Assembly (NCBI RefSeq): GCF_021952865.1
Contig: NZ_CP040792.1
Coordinates: 2,418,001-2,482,000, forward strand
DNA length: 64,000 bases
Direction: 5' to 3'
Source of the DNA: Clavibacter californiensis
GTDB lineage: Bacteria; Actinomycetota; Actinomycetes; Actinomycetales; Microbacteriaceae
The position numbers were made by a program, and so were the translations under genes. Position 1 is the stretch's first letter. Each line of letters starts with the position of its first letter. Under the pieces are notes generated by a model. That model was not told the origin of the DNA and did no database searches. It saw only the letters and a program-made list of their open reading frames with translations. This document shows, one piece after another, positions 47,930 through 56,630 of this stretch.

Positions 47930-49315
47930 TCACCGGGCGGTGCCGCGCGGCTCGTCGCCGAGCTCACCCGCCCGCATGACGTCGGCCTCGAGCGCCTCGG
48001 CCGGGGCCTTCAGCTCGTCCCCGTGCTCGGTGCCCATGGTCTTCTCGTCGAACGGGTCGCCGCCGCCGAGGACGAGGGCGACGCGGTCGGCGTCGATGCC
48101 GCGGGTCCAGGTGCCGATGAGGAGCGTGGCGACCGCGTTCCCGGTGAAGTTCGTGAGCGCGCGTGCCTCCGACATGAAGCGGTCGATGCCGACGATGAGG
48201 CCGACGCCGTCCACGAGGTCGGGGCGGTGCGACTGCAGGCCGCCCGCGAGGGTCGCGAGGCCGGCGCCCGTGACGCCCGCCGCGCCCTTCGACGCGATGA
48301 TCATGAAGACGAGGAGCGACACCTGCTCGCCGAGGGCCAGCGGGCTGCCGAGGGCGCTGGCGATGAAGAGCGACGCCATCGTGAGGTAGATGGCCGTGCC
48401 GTCGAGGTTGAACGAGTAGCCCGTGGGGACCGTGATGCCGACGACGGGCTTCGAGACGCCGACGTGCTCCATCTTCGCGATGAGGCGCGGCAGCGCGACC
48501 TCGGAGGAGGACGTGGACACGATGAGGAGGTACTCGCGGCCGAGGTACTTCATGAGCGTGAAGATGCTTACGCGGGTGACGAACCAGAGGAGCGAGCCGA
48601 GGATCACGACGATGAACAGCGCGCACGTGATGTAGAAGCCGATCATGAGGGTCGCGAGGCTGATGACCGCCTGGAACCCGGTGGCGCCGACGACCGCCGC
48701 GATCGCGCCGAACGCGCCGAGCGGGGCCACCCACATCACCATGCTGAGGATGCGGAACACGAGGATCTGGATGTTGCGGATCCCCTCGAGCACGGGCTCG
48801 CCGCGCTTCCCGAGCTGCTGCAGGGCGAAGCCGACGAGGAGCGCCACGAAGAGCGTCTGCAGGATGCTGCCCGAGGTGAGCGACGACAGCAGCGACGTGG
48901 GGATGATCGAGAGGAGGAAGTCCGTCTCGCCCGCCGCCTCCGTCGAGCCCTCCGGCGCGCGCAGGCCGCTGAGGTCGAGGCCCTCGCCCGGGTGGATGAG
49001 GTTGCCGACCACGAGGCCGATCGCGAGCGCGAACGTCGACATGACGATGAAGTAGAGGAGCGCGAGCCCGCCGACCCGACCGACCGTGGCGGCCTTCGCG
49101 ACCGAGCCGACGCCGAGCACGATGGTGCAGAAGATGATGGGCGCGATCATCATCTTGATGAGGGCGACGAACGCGTCGCCGACGGGCTTCAGGGCGACGC
49201 CCGTCTCGGGGGCGACGAGCCCGACCGTGATGCCGAGCAGCACCGCGATGATGACGGCGATGTAGAGGTAGTGCTGGCGGTCCAGGCGTCGGAGCGCGGC
49301 GATGGGGTTGGTCAT
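47930..49315 (-). CDS. dctA: Dicarboxylate:cation symporter (DctA family)
   Basis: This 461-residue inner-membrane protein of the DAACS family probably imports C4-dicarboxylates (succinate, fumarate, malate) with protons or sodium. Motifs are IAPIIFCTIVLGVGSV, a serine-rich hairpin STSSSEVALPRLIAKME, the NMDGT-like FNLDGTAIYLTMA (here NLDGT), and a C-terminal hairpin IGIDRFMSEARALTNFTGN. ATG at 49315 gives a standard N-terminus. It is divergent from a DcuS-type two-component system, its likely regulator. Confidence 0.92.
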   Translation of the reverse strand: MTNPIAALRRLDRQHYLYIAVIIAVLLGITVGLVAPETGVALKPVGDAFVALIKMMIAPIIFCTIVLGVGSVAKAATVGRVGGLALLYFIVMSTFALAIGLVVGNLIHPGEGLDLSGLRAPEGSTEAAGETDFLLSIIPTSLLSSLTSGSILQTLFVALLVGFALQQLGKRGEPVLEGIRNIQILVFRILSMVMWVAPLGAFGAIAAVVGATGFQAVISLATLMIGFYITCALFIVVILGSLLWFVTRVSIFTLMKYLGREYLLIVSTSSSEVALPRLIAKMEHVGVSKPVVGITVPTGYSFNLDGTAIYLTMASLFIASALGSPLALGEQVSLLVFMIIASKGAAGVTGAGLATLAGGLQSHRPDLVDGVGLIVGIDRFMSEARALTNFTGNAVATLLIGTWTRGIDADRVALVLGGGDPFDEKTMGTEHGDELKAPAEALEADVMRAGELGDEPRGTAR

Positions 49316-49381
49316 GGGACGTCCTTGTCTCGTGAGCGGCGCCCGCGCACGGGTGCGCGGACGGTCCTCGACAGGATGGCC

Positions 49382-49408
49382 CACACGCGGGGGCGCTCCC
49401 GCGTTGTG
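49382..49408. promoter_or_regulatory. Inverted repeat in the dctA / sensor kinase intergenic region
   Basis: ACGCGGG (49385-49391) and CCCGCGT (49398-49404) form an inverted repeat extended by CAC/GTG edges. It is followed by CATAAT (49411-49416), a -10-like hexamer for the sensor kinase gene. A candidate binding site for the response regulator controlling dctA. Confidence 0.4.
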
Positions 49409-49455
49409 TTCATAATGTTCCTGCCGGGTGCCGGCCGCGGACGCGAGGGGGCAGC

Positions 49456-51210
49456 ATGGCCGGACGCGCGTTCGCCGACCGGCTCCGCCACCCGCTCTCG
49501 GGCCTCCGGGTGGGACTCCCCCGCGGGATCGCCGCACGCCTCCTGGTCGTCCAGCTCGCGGTCCTGCTCCTCGTCGCGGTCGTCGCCACCGCGGCGCTGT
49601 GGGCGGACTCCCGGCAGCGCGCCGAGCAGGCCGCCGCCGACCGGAGCCTGGCCGTCGCGACGACCGTGGCCGACTCGCCGCGCGTGGCGGAGGGGCTCGC
49701 GTCCGCGGATCCCACGGCGGCCCTCCTCGACTACTCGCTCGACGTGACGCGCGACACCGGGGTCGACTTCGTCACGATCATGGACCGCGACACCGTGCGC
49801 GTGACCCACCCGGACCCGGGCGAGATCGGCCGCAGGTACCTCGGCACCACGGGCCCCGCGCTCGCCGGGCGGTCGATGACCGAGACCTTCACGGGGACGC
49901 TCGGGCCGAGCGTGCGCGCGGTCGTCCCCGTGCGCGACGCGGACGGCGGCATCGTCGGGCTGGTCGCGGCGGGCGTGACCGTCGACCGCGTCACCGAGGT
50001 GCTCGGGGCGCGACTCCCCGGGCTCGTCGGCACGGTCGGGGCGCTCGCGCTGCTCCTCGCGGCGGGGGCCGTGCTCCTCAGCAGGTCCCTGGAACGGACG
50101 ACGTGGGGGCTCGGGCCCGAGGAGATGGCGCGCATGCTCGCCTACTACGAGTCGGTGCTGCACTCGGTCGGCGAGGGCATCGTGCTCGTCGACCGCGACC
50201 GGCGGCTCGTGCTCCACAACGACCAGGCGGCCGAGCTGCTCGACCTCGAGCTGGATCCCGCCACCGGTCCCGTCGAGATACGCGAGCTGGGGCTGCCGCC
50301 CGCGATCGAGCGGCTGCTCGTCGCGGGGACGACGGCCGACGAGGTCGTGCACCTGCCCAGCGGGCGCGTCCTCGTGGTCACGCAGCGGCCGGCGCTGCCC
50401 ACCGGCCGCACCGGGAGCGCCGCGCGGCTGGGGACGGTGACGACGCTGCGGGACCGGACGGAGATCCAGCGCCTCTCGGGCGAGCTCGCGACGCTGCGGA
50501 CCCTCTCGGACGCCATGCGGGCGCAGACCCACGAGTTCGCGAACCGGCTGCACACCATCGTGTCGCTCATCGAGCTGGAGCGGCCGCGCGAGGCGCTCGC
50601 GCTCGCGGCCGCGGAGCTCGAGACGGACAGGCGGGCATCGGAGGGCGGGCTGGCGGCGGACGCGGATCCCGTCGTCCGGGCGCTCGTGCGCGGCAAGACC
50701 GCGCAGGCGGCCGAGCGCGGCGTGGAGCTCTCCGTGCGGGTGGCCGACGGCACGGGCGACCCGGGCGTGCCTGCGACCGAGCTCGTGACGATCGTCGGGA
50801 ACCTCGTCGACAACGCGATCGACGCGGCGGCGGATCCGTCGGTCGCCACGGCGCGCGGGGACGACCGCGGCCGCGTCGAGCTCTCGCTGTCGCGGACCGA
50901 CGCGGGCGGGCTCGTCGTCGAGGTGGCGGACGACGGACCGGGCGTGGATCCCGCGGTGCGGCCGCGCGTGCTGGAGTTCGGGGTCACGACCAAGGCGGGC
51001 GACGCCGGGCCGCGCGGCGTGGGACTCGCGCTCGTGGCCCGCTCGGCCGCACGGCTCGGCGGACGGGTCGAGGTGGGCGACGCGGACGTGCGGCTGGGCG
51101 GGGCGCGCGTGCGCGTCGTGCTGCCCGCGGATCCCGCCGACGCCCCCGGAGAGGACCCGGCCGTCGTGCCCGAGGGCGCCGACGCCCGCGACGGCGGGGT
51201 GCGCGCGTGA
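49456..51210 (+). CDS. CitA/DcuS-type sensor histidine kinase
   Basis: The 584-residue membrane kinase has a first membrane segment near residues 30-52 (LLVVQLAVLLLVAVVATAAL) and an extracytoplasmic PAS-like sensor (about 55-185; VDFVTIMDRDTVRVTHPDP). A second segment follows (VGTVGALALLLAAGAVLL), then a cytoplasmic PAS, and the kinase core with phospho-acceptor QTHEFANRLHTIVSLIE, GNLVDNAIDAA and DDGPGVDPAV. This architecture senses C4-dicarboxylates or citrate. It overlaps the response regulator (GTGA) and is divergent from dctA. ATG 49456 has GAGGGGGC upstream. Confidence 0.92.
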   Translation: MAGRAFADRLRHPLSGLRVGLPRGIAARLLVVQLAVLLLVAVVATAALWADSRQRAEQAAADRSLAVATTVADSPRVAEGLASADPTAALLDYSLDVTRDTGVDFVTIMDRDTVRVTHPDPGEIGRRYLGTTGPALAGRSMTETFTGTLGPSVRAVVPVRDADGGIVGLVAAGVTVDRVTEVLGARLPGLVGTVGALALLLAAGAVLLSRSLERTTWGLGPEEMARMLAYYESVLHSVGEGIVLVDRDRRLVLHNDQAAELLDLELDPATGPVEIRELGLPPAIERLLVAGTTADEVVHLPSGRVLVVTQRPALPTGRTGSAARLGTVTTLRDRTEIQRLSGELATLRTLSDAMRAQTHEFANRLHTIVSLIELERPREALALAAAELETDRRASEGGLAADADPVVRALVRGKTAQAAERGVELSVRVADGTGDPGVPATELVTIVGNLVDNAIDAAADPSVATARGDDRGRVELSLSRTDAGGLVVEVADDGPGVDPAVRPRVLEFGVTTKAGDAGPRGVGLALVARSAARLGGRVEVGDADVRLGGARVRVVLPADPADAPGEDPAVVPEGADARDGGVRA

Positions 51211-51911
51211 TCCGCGTGCTGGTCGTCGACGACGACGTGCTGACCGCGGAAGCCCACTCCCTCTACGTCGGCCGGCTCGACGGCTTCGAGGTGGCGGGCG
51301 TCGCGCACACGGGCGGCGAGGCGCTGCGGCTCGTCGCGGAGGCCGGGACCGACGGAATCGACCTCGTGCTGCTCGACATGACGCTGCCCGACATGCACGG
51401 GCTCGAGGTGTGCCGCAGGCTTCGGGCGGCCGGGCGCGCGACCGACGTCGTGGCCGTGACCGCCGTGCGCGACCAGGCCGTCGTGCGCAGCTCGGTGACC
51501 GCGGGCATCGTGCAGTACCTCATCAAGCCGTTCACGTTCGCGGCGTTCGCGGAGAAGATGGCGGCCTACGTCGGCTACCGCGAGGGGCTCGGGGCGGGCA
51601 GCGGGAGCACCACCCAGCTGCAGGTGGACCGGGCGCTCGCGGCGCTGCGCTCCCCCGCGTCCGACTCCCGCCTGCCGAAGGGCATGTCGGCGGAGACCCT
51701 CGACCTCGTGCGCGGGATCGCGCGGGGCGACGGCGCGACGACCGGCGGCGCGGACGGCGTCTCCGCGGCGGAGGTCTCGGGCGCGCTCGACATGTCGCGC
51801 GTGACGGCACGCCGCTACCTCGAGTACCTCGCCGACGTGGGCCAGGTGGAGCGGGTGCCGCGATACGGGACCCCCGGCCGGCCCGAGCTCGGGTACCGCT
51901 GGACGAGCTGA
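51207..51911 (+). CDS. DcuR/CitB-type response regulator
   Basis: The 234 residues form a receiver domain (RVLVVDDDVLTAEAHSLYV; phospho-acceptor in DLVLLDMTLPDMHGLEVCRR; GIVQYLIKPFTFAAFAEKM). A C-terminal helix-turn-helix follows (GVSAAEVSGALDMSRVTARR, YLEYLADVGQVERVP), typical of CitB/DcuR. The GTG start overlaps the kinase stop by four bases. Its likely target is the dctA promoter. Confidence 0.92.
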   Translation: MIRVLVVDDDVLTAEAHSLYVGRLDGFEVAGVAHTGGEALRLVAEAGTDGIDLVLLDMTLPDMHGLEVCRRLRAAGRATDVVAVTAVRDQAVVRSSVTAGIVQYLIKPFTFAAFAEKMAAYVGYREGLGAGSGSTTQLQVDRALAALRSPASDSRLPKGMSAETLDLVRGIARGDGATTGGADGVSAAEVSGALDMSRVTARRYLEYLADVGQVERVPRYGTPGRPELGYRWTS

Positions 51912-52004
51912 CGCACGCTACGGCACGCGACGCGGTCGCGCGAGCCCGCCGCCGGATCCGCCGCGACCCATGACGATGTCGCCGCCCCGTGCGAGTCTCG
52001 GGTC

Positions 52005-53051
52005 ATGAGACGCACCATCCTCCCGCCGTACCTGCTGATCCGCCTCGCCGAGGCCGACCCCGATCGCTTGGCCGCCGCCCGCCAGGCCGCTCGCCGCGCC
52101 CTCCGCGACCAGGGACCGCTCATCCACGACCGCCGCGGTCCGGGTGCGGCGCCGGACGCGTCGGCGCTGGCCGGGCGGGACCCGTCCGGGATCCACCGCA
52201 CCATCTCCGACGCCGGGAACCGCGAGGAGCTGCCCGGCCGCACGGTGCGCGTCGAGGGCGCGCCCGACACGGGCGACGCCCAGGTCGACGAGGCCTACGC
52301 GGGGCTCGGCGCCACCTACTCGCTCTTCTCCGAGGTCTACGGACGGGAGTCGCTCGACGACCGCGGCCTGCCGCTGCTCGCGACCGTGCACTACGGCGAG
52401 GAGTACGACAACGCGTTCTGGGACGGCACGCGCATGGTCTTCGGCGACGGCGACGGCGAGGTGTTCGCGCCGTTCACCCGGTCGCTCACGGTCATCGGGC
52501 ACGAGCTGACGCACGGGGTCACGGAGCTCACGCTCGGCCTCGTCTACCAGGGCCAGTCGGGTGCGCTCAACGAGTCGATCTCCGACGTGTTCGGCGTGCT
52601 CGTGGAGCAGCACGCGCTCGGGCAGACGGCCGACGAGGCCAGCTGGCTCGTCGGCGCGGAGCTGTTCCTCGAGCGGTCGACGGGCCTGGCGCTCCGCTCG
52701 ATGAGCGCGCCCGGCACCGCGTACGACGACGACGTGCTCGGGAAGGACCCGCAGCCCGGCCACATGGACGACTACGTGGAGACCCAGGAGGACAACGGCG
52801 GCGTCCACATCAACTCGGGGATCCCCAACCGCGCGTTCTTCCTCGCCGCCACGGCGATCGGCGGCACGGCCTGGGAGGGCGCGGGCCGCGTCTGGTACGA
52901 CGTGATCGAGTCCGGCGCCGTGCGCGCCGACGCCGACTTCGCGGCGTTCGCCCGCGCCACGATCGACGCGGCGGCGGCGCGGTACGGTGAGGGCGCGTCC
53001 GAGGTCGCCGCGGTCCAGGCGGCGTGGGAGGGCGTCGGGATCGAGGTCTAG
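52005..53051 (+). CDS. M4 metallopeptidase, protealysin type (no signal peptide)
   Basis: The 348 residues have no signal peptide. The N-terminus RTILPPYLLIRLAE is the short protealysin-like propeptide with its Pro-Pro motif. The catalytic domain holds VIGHELTHGVTELTLG (zinc histidines and base), LNESISDVFGV (third ligand glutamate) and the proton-donor region GGVHINSGIPNRAF. Length and motifs fit thermolysin-like intracellular or non-classically secreted proteases. The next gene encodes a candidate emfourin inhibitor of this enzyme, starting at once after its stop. Confidence 0.92.
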   Translation: MRRTILPPYLLIRLAEADPDRLAAARQAARRALRDQGPLIHDRRGPGAAPDASALAGRDPSGIHRTISDAGNREELPGRTVRVEGAPDTGDAQVDEAYAGLGATYSLFSEVYGRESLDDRGLPLLATVHYGEEYDNAFWDGTRMVFGDGDGEVFAPFTRSLTVIGHELTHGVTELTLGLVYQGQSGALNESISDVFGVLVEQHALGQTADEASWLVGAELFLERSTGLALRSMSAPGTAYDDDVLGKDPQPGHMDDYVETQEDNGGVHINSGIPNRAFFLAATAIGGTAWEGAGRVWYDVIESGAVRADADFAAFARATIDAAAARYGEGASEVAAVQAAWEGVGIEV

Positions 53052-53333
53052 GTGGAGATCGCCGTGTCGCGCACGGGCGGGGTGGCGGGCATGACCCGCA
53101 CCTGGTCGGTGCGCGTGGACGACGGCCAGGACGGGGCGGCCGACTGGAGCGCGCTCGTCGACGCATGCCCATGGGACGAGCCCGCCGTGCCGACCCCCGG
53201 CACCGACCGCTTCGTCTACCTCGTGCGCGCGGGCGACCGCGAGGCGCGACTCGGCGAGGCCGCGGTCGACGGCGCGTGGCGTCGGCTCGTCGACCGGGTG
53301 CGCGACGCGTCCCGTGAGAGCCTCGGAGGATGA
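53052..53333 (+). CDS. Emfourin-type protealysin inhibitor
   Basis: The 93-residue protein starts with VSRTGGVAGMTRTWSVRVDD and continues with ADWSALVDACPW and TDRFVYLVRAGDREARLGEA, the pattern of emfourin (M4-peptidase inhibitor) proteins. Emfourin genes are known to pair with protealysin genes and the proteins block the active site. The start is GTG, directly after the protease stop, and the end overlaps the next gene by four bases. It would keep the protease inactive in the cytoplasm. Confidence 0.82.
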   Translation: MEIAVSRTGGVAGMTRTWSVRVDDGQDGAADWSALVDACPWDEPAVPTPGTDRFVYLVRAGDREARLGEAAVDGAWRRLVDRVRDASRESLGG

Positions 53334-54190
53334 CCCCGCCCCCCTCCGCTGACGACCGCTACGGACAGGACGTGCTCGCCCCGGGCTGGCGTGGCCCCGC
53401 GAAGAAGGCCCCGCGGCCGCAGGACGCGACGCGCGACCTCGTGGTCGAGGAGCTGTCGACCGGGTTCTGCGGCGCGATCGTGCGGGTCGAGTCCGGGATG
53501 GTCGTGCTCGAGGACTTCCGCCGGAAGCAGCGCACGTTCCCGCTCGGCGGCTCCTTCCTGCTCGAGGGCGAGCCCGTCGCGCTGCGCGTCCCGCGGGCCG
53601 CGCCCGCCGGACCAGCGCGCACCGCGTCCGGCTCGCTCGCGGTCGCCGACGCCACGGCCCGCGTGGCCCTGCCCAGCCGGATCTTCGTGGAGGGCCGGCA
53701 CGACGCCGAGCTCGTGGAGAAGGTGTGGGGCGAGGACCTCCGGATCGAGGGCGTCGTCGTCGAGTACCTCGAGGGCGTCGACCACCTCGACGAGGAGCTC
53801 GACCGCTTCCGACCGGGCGCGGGCCGCCGGGTCGGCGTGCTCGTCGACCACCTCGTGCCCGGATCCAAGGAGAGCCGGATCGCCGAGGCCGTCGCCCGCG
53901 GGCCGCACCGCGCGCACGCGCTCGTGGTCGGCCACCCGTACGTCGACGTGTGGCAGTCGGTGAAGCCCGGGCGTCTCGGGCTCCGCGAGTGGCCCGTCAT
54001 CCCGCGGAACGTGGAGTGGAAGCACGGCATATGCGCCGCGCTCGGCTGGCCGCACGAGGAGCAGGCGGACATCGCGCGTGCGTGGCAGCGGATCCTCGGG
54101 CAGGTGCGCTCGTACCAGGACCTCGAGCCCGCGCTCCTCGGCCGGGTGGAGCAGCTCATCGACTTCGTGACGGACCCCGCCGGACGCTAG
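53330..54190 (+). CDS. DUF3097 family protein
   Basis: The 286-residue protein matches DUF3097 of actinobacteria: DRYGQDVLAPGWRGPAKKAP at the start, a beta-rich first domain (GFCGAIVRVESGMVVLEDFR), and a Toprim-like second domain (IFVEGRHDAELVEKVWGEDL, then RVGVLVDHLVPGSKESRIAE and HPYVDVWQSVKP). The acidic residues of EGRHDAE and DHLVPGS suggest a metal-binding Toprim fold; function is unknown. The ATG start overlaps the emfourin stop. Confidence 0.85.
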   Translation: MTPPPSADDRYGQDVLAPGWRGPAKKAPRPQDATRDLVVEELSTGFCGAIVRVESGMVVLEDFRRKQRTFPLGGSFLLEGEPVALRVPRAAPAGPARTASGSLAVADATARVALPSRIFVEGRHDAELVEKVWGEDLRIEGVVVEYLEGVDHLDEELDRFRPGAGRRVGVLVDHLVPGSKESRIAEAVARGPHRAHALVVGHPYVDVWQSVKPGRLGLREWPVIPRNVEWKHGICAALGWPHEEQADIARAWQRILGQVRSYQDLEPALLGRVEQLIDFVTDPAGR

Positions 54191-54235
54191 CGTCGGGGCA
54201 CCGGGGGCGAGGCGCGAGGCGCGGGGCGCCGCGGC

Positions 54236-55309
54236 TCAGGCGGGTGCCGCCGCCGTGTCGCCCATCCGCACGCGCACCGGCAGCACGACGCTCGCCGGCG
54301 CCCGGCCCGCGAGCAGCTCGCCGACCATGCGCCCGGCGCGCACCCCGCGGTCATGCAGCGGCTGCTCCACGGTCGTGAGCTGGCGCTCGAGCCACGGCAG
54401 GTGCGCGCCGTCGAAGCCCGTGACGGTGAGGTCCTCCGGCACGCGCAGCCCGCGGGCGGCGGCGGCGCGGATCGTGCTCGCGGCGAGCATGTCGTTCTGG
54501 GCGAGGATCGCCGTCGGCCGCGACGGCAGGTCGAGCAGCACGCCGGCGGCACGCTCCCCCGCCTCCAGGTCGCGCCCGCCCGCCTCGACGCGGACGGCGT
54601 CGGGGAAGACGCTCCACGCCGCGCGGAGCCGCTCCCGGATCGTGCGGTTGACGATCTCCTCGAGGTCGCGCCCCACGGGGATCACGGGGCCGGGCGGGCC
54701 GTCCTCCTCGATCCGCGTGGTGCGCATCAGCACGGCGACGTGGCGATGGCCGAGGGCGCGCACGTGGCGCGCGAGCTCGCCCATGCCGCGGGCGTCGTCG
54801 ATGTCGACCACGGCCACGCCCTCCCCGTGCGGCCCCTCGACGCCGACCATGGGGATCCTGCGCGCGCGCAGCCCGGGGAGGAGCGCATCCACCTCCTCGC
54901 CGCGGGTGAGGAAGACCACGGCGTCGACGGGCATGCCCTCGAGCAGCGGCGCGGATCCCTCACGCGGCTCGCGGCGGCCCGGCAGCAGCAGCTGGCCCAC
55001 GTCGAGCTCGTCGAGCGCCTCGCTGAGGCCCGCCATGGTCGCGAGCGCGACCGGGTTCTGGAAGGCGCGGCGGATGCTGCCCGCGACGACGACGCCGACG
55101 ATGCCGGAGCGTCCGCTCTTCAGGGACCTGGCCGTGGGATCCGGCCCCGCGTAGCCGATGCTGGCGGCGGCGCGCAGGATCCGCGCGCGCGTGGCCGGCG
55201 TGATCGAGCCGGTGCTGCGATACGCGAGCGACGCCGTGGAGGTGGAGACGCCCGCGAGAGCGGCCACGTCGGCGAGGGTCACGGAGGTGCGCGGCGAGTT
55301 CCTCCTCAT
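54236..55309 (-). CDS. LacI-family transcriptional regulator of the adjacent ABC/GDPD operon
   Basis: The 357 residues have an N-terminal LacI helix-turn-helix (VTLADVAALAGVSTSTASLA, then TPATRARILRAAASIGY) and a periplasmic-binding-protein-like effector domain (SGIVGVVVAGSIRRAFQNPV; TAILAQNDMLAASTIRAA; VPEDLTVTGFDGAHLPWL). It diverges from the solute-binding-protein operon, 154 bp away, and is most likely its repressor. The ATG start is preceded by TAGGGT at seven bases, a leaderless arrangement. The effector is unknown, presumably the imported compound or its product. Confidence 0.9.
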   Translation of the reverse strand: MRRNSPRTSVTLADVAALAGVSTSTASLAYRSTGSITPATRARILRAAASIGYAGPDPTARSLKSGRSGIVGVVVAGSIRRAFQNPVALATMAGLSEALDELDVGQLLLPGRREPREGSAPLLEGMPVDAVVFLTRGEEVDALLPGLRARRIPMVGVEGPHGEGVAVVDIDDARGMGELARHVRALGHRHVAVLMRTTRIEEDGPPGPVIPVGRDLEEIVNRTIRERLRAAWSVFPDAVRVEAGGRDLEAGERAAGVLLDLPSRPTAILAQNDMLAASTIRAAAARGLRVPEDLTVTGFDGAHLPWLERQLTTVEQPLHDRGVRAGRMVGELLAGRAPASVVLPVRVRMGDTAAAPA

Positions 55310-55316
55310 GCCGCCC

Positions 55317-55322
55317 ACCCTA
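55317..55322 (-). promoter_or_regulatory. Putative -10 element (TAGGGT) of the lacI-type gene
   Basis: On the minus strand TAGGGT is followed by seven bases and ATG at 55309, consistent with leaderless initiation. Confidence 0.45.
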
Positions 55323-55411
55323 TTCACGGCCGGCTCCCCGGCACGCCCGTTCGCCCTCGGGGACCGGGATCGCAACGCCCCGTTCACGTCCGGGCCACCG
55401 GAGGACCACAC

Positions 55412-55436
55412 CATCGAAACGATGCGATCCGCATCG
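55412..55436. promoter_or_regulatory. Candidate LacI-type operator, nested inverted repeats
   Basis: CATCG-AAA-CGATG (55412-55424) and CGATGCG-ATC-CGCATCG (55420-55436) share the central half-site. Three alternating CGATG/CATCG half-sites lie 28-52 bp before the solute-binding protein start, where bound repressor would block transcription. Confidence 0.55.
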
Positions 55437-55463
55437 ATCCCCCAGCAGAAGGACACCCGACAC

Positions 55464-56630
55464 GTGATCCCCCGCCGTTCCCTCCTCGCCCTCGCCGCCG
55501 CCGCGTCCGCCGCGGTCGCGCTCGCGGGCTGCGCTCCCACCACGAGCACGCAGGCCCAGGCCCAGAACCACGCCGTCACCGACGCGTCGGGCACCGCCCG
55601 CGTCTTCATCTCCGGCGACACCAACGTCCAGGCCCTCTGGGACGACGGGATCATCCCCGCGTTCGAGAAGGCGAACCCCGGCGCATCGGTCACCACGACG
55701 CTCGACCTCCACGGCGAGCACGACGCACAGACCATGGCCACGCTCACGAGCTCGGTGCAGGGCGGATCCGACCCCGGCTACGACCTCATCGACGCGGGCT
55801 TCACCGCGGCGGCCGGCACCGGCGGGCTCCTCGCGCCCGTCTCGGCCGACACCATCCCGAACCTCGCGACCGTGCCGGAGACGACCGTGCAGTCCGGCGG
55901 CGGCTTCGGGATCCCCTACCGCGCCTCCTCCGTGCTCCTCGCCTACGACTCCACGAAGGTCCAGTCCCCGCCGAAGACCCTCGCGGACCTGCTCTCCTGG
56001 ATCCAGGCCAACCCCGGCCAGTTCGCCTACAACTCCCCCTCCACCGGCGGATCCGGCCAGGCGTTCGTCACGACCGTCCTCGACACGCACGTCGACGACG
56101 CCACGCGCGAGAAGATGACGACCGGCTACGACCAGTCGCTCGAGAGCGCGTGGGACGCCGGCTTCGACGAGCTCAAGGGGCTGGACCCCGCCATGTACCA
56201 GGGCGGCGTGTACCCCAACGGCAACAACCAGGTGCTCGACCTGCTCGGCACGGGCGCCATCGAGATGGCCCCGGTCTGGAGCGACCAGGTCATCACGGCG
56301 CAGAAGTCGGGCACGCTCCCGTCGACCGTGAAGTACGCGCAGATCTCCGACCCCGCCTTCACGGGCAGCGCGTCCTTCCTCGGCATCCCGAAGACGGCCG
56401 AGCACGCGGACGTCGCGCAGAAGCTGGCCGACTACGTGCTCTCCGCCGAGGGCCAGGCCATCATCGCCAGCACCATCGCGGGCTACCCCGTGATCTCGCT
56501 CGACCAGGTGCCCGATGACCTGAAAGCCCAGTTCGCCTCGGCCGACCCCTCGACGCTCCGCCCCGGCTACTACAGCAAGATGGCGTCGGACATGTCGAAC
56601 CTCTGGGACCAGAAGGTCCCCGGCCAGTGA
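55464..56630 (+). CDS. ABC transporter solute-binding lipoprotein
   Basis: The 388-residue protein begins MIPRRSLLALAAAAS and has a lipobox ending LAGC (lipidated C23). The rest is an extracellular solute-binding protein (ALWDDGIIPAFEKANPGASV; GIPYRASSVLLAYDSTKVQS; FLGIPKTAEHADVAQKLADY) of the Fe3+/thiamine/phosphonate-like group. GTG 55464 gives a proper signal peptide, with AAGGAC upstream; ATG 55422 is in frame but poorly placed. Substrate prediction comes from the enzyme encoded last in the operon. The permease gene overlaps its stop (GTGA). Confidence 0.88.
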   Translation: MIPRRSLLALAAAASAAVALAGCAPTTSTQAQAQNHAVTDASGTARVFISGDTNVQALWDDGIIPAFEKANPGASVTTTLDLHGEHDAQTMATLTSSVQGGSDPGYDLIDAGFTAAAGTGGLLAPVSADTIPNLATVPETTVQSGGGFGIPYRASSVLLAYDSTKVQSPPKTLADLLSWIQANPGQFAYNSPSTGGSGQAFVTTVLDTHVDDATREKMTTGYDQSLESAWDAGFDELKGLDPAMYQGGVYPNGNNQVLDLLGTGAIEMAPVWSDQVITAQKSGTLPSTVKYAQISDPAFTGSASFLGIPKTAEHADVAQKLADYVLSAEGQAIIASTIAGYPVISLDQVPDDLKAQFASADPSTLRPGYYSKMASDMSNLWDQKVPGQ

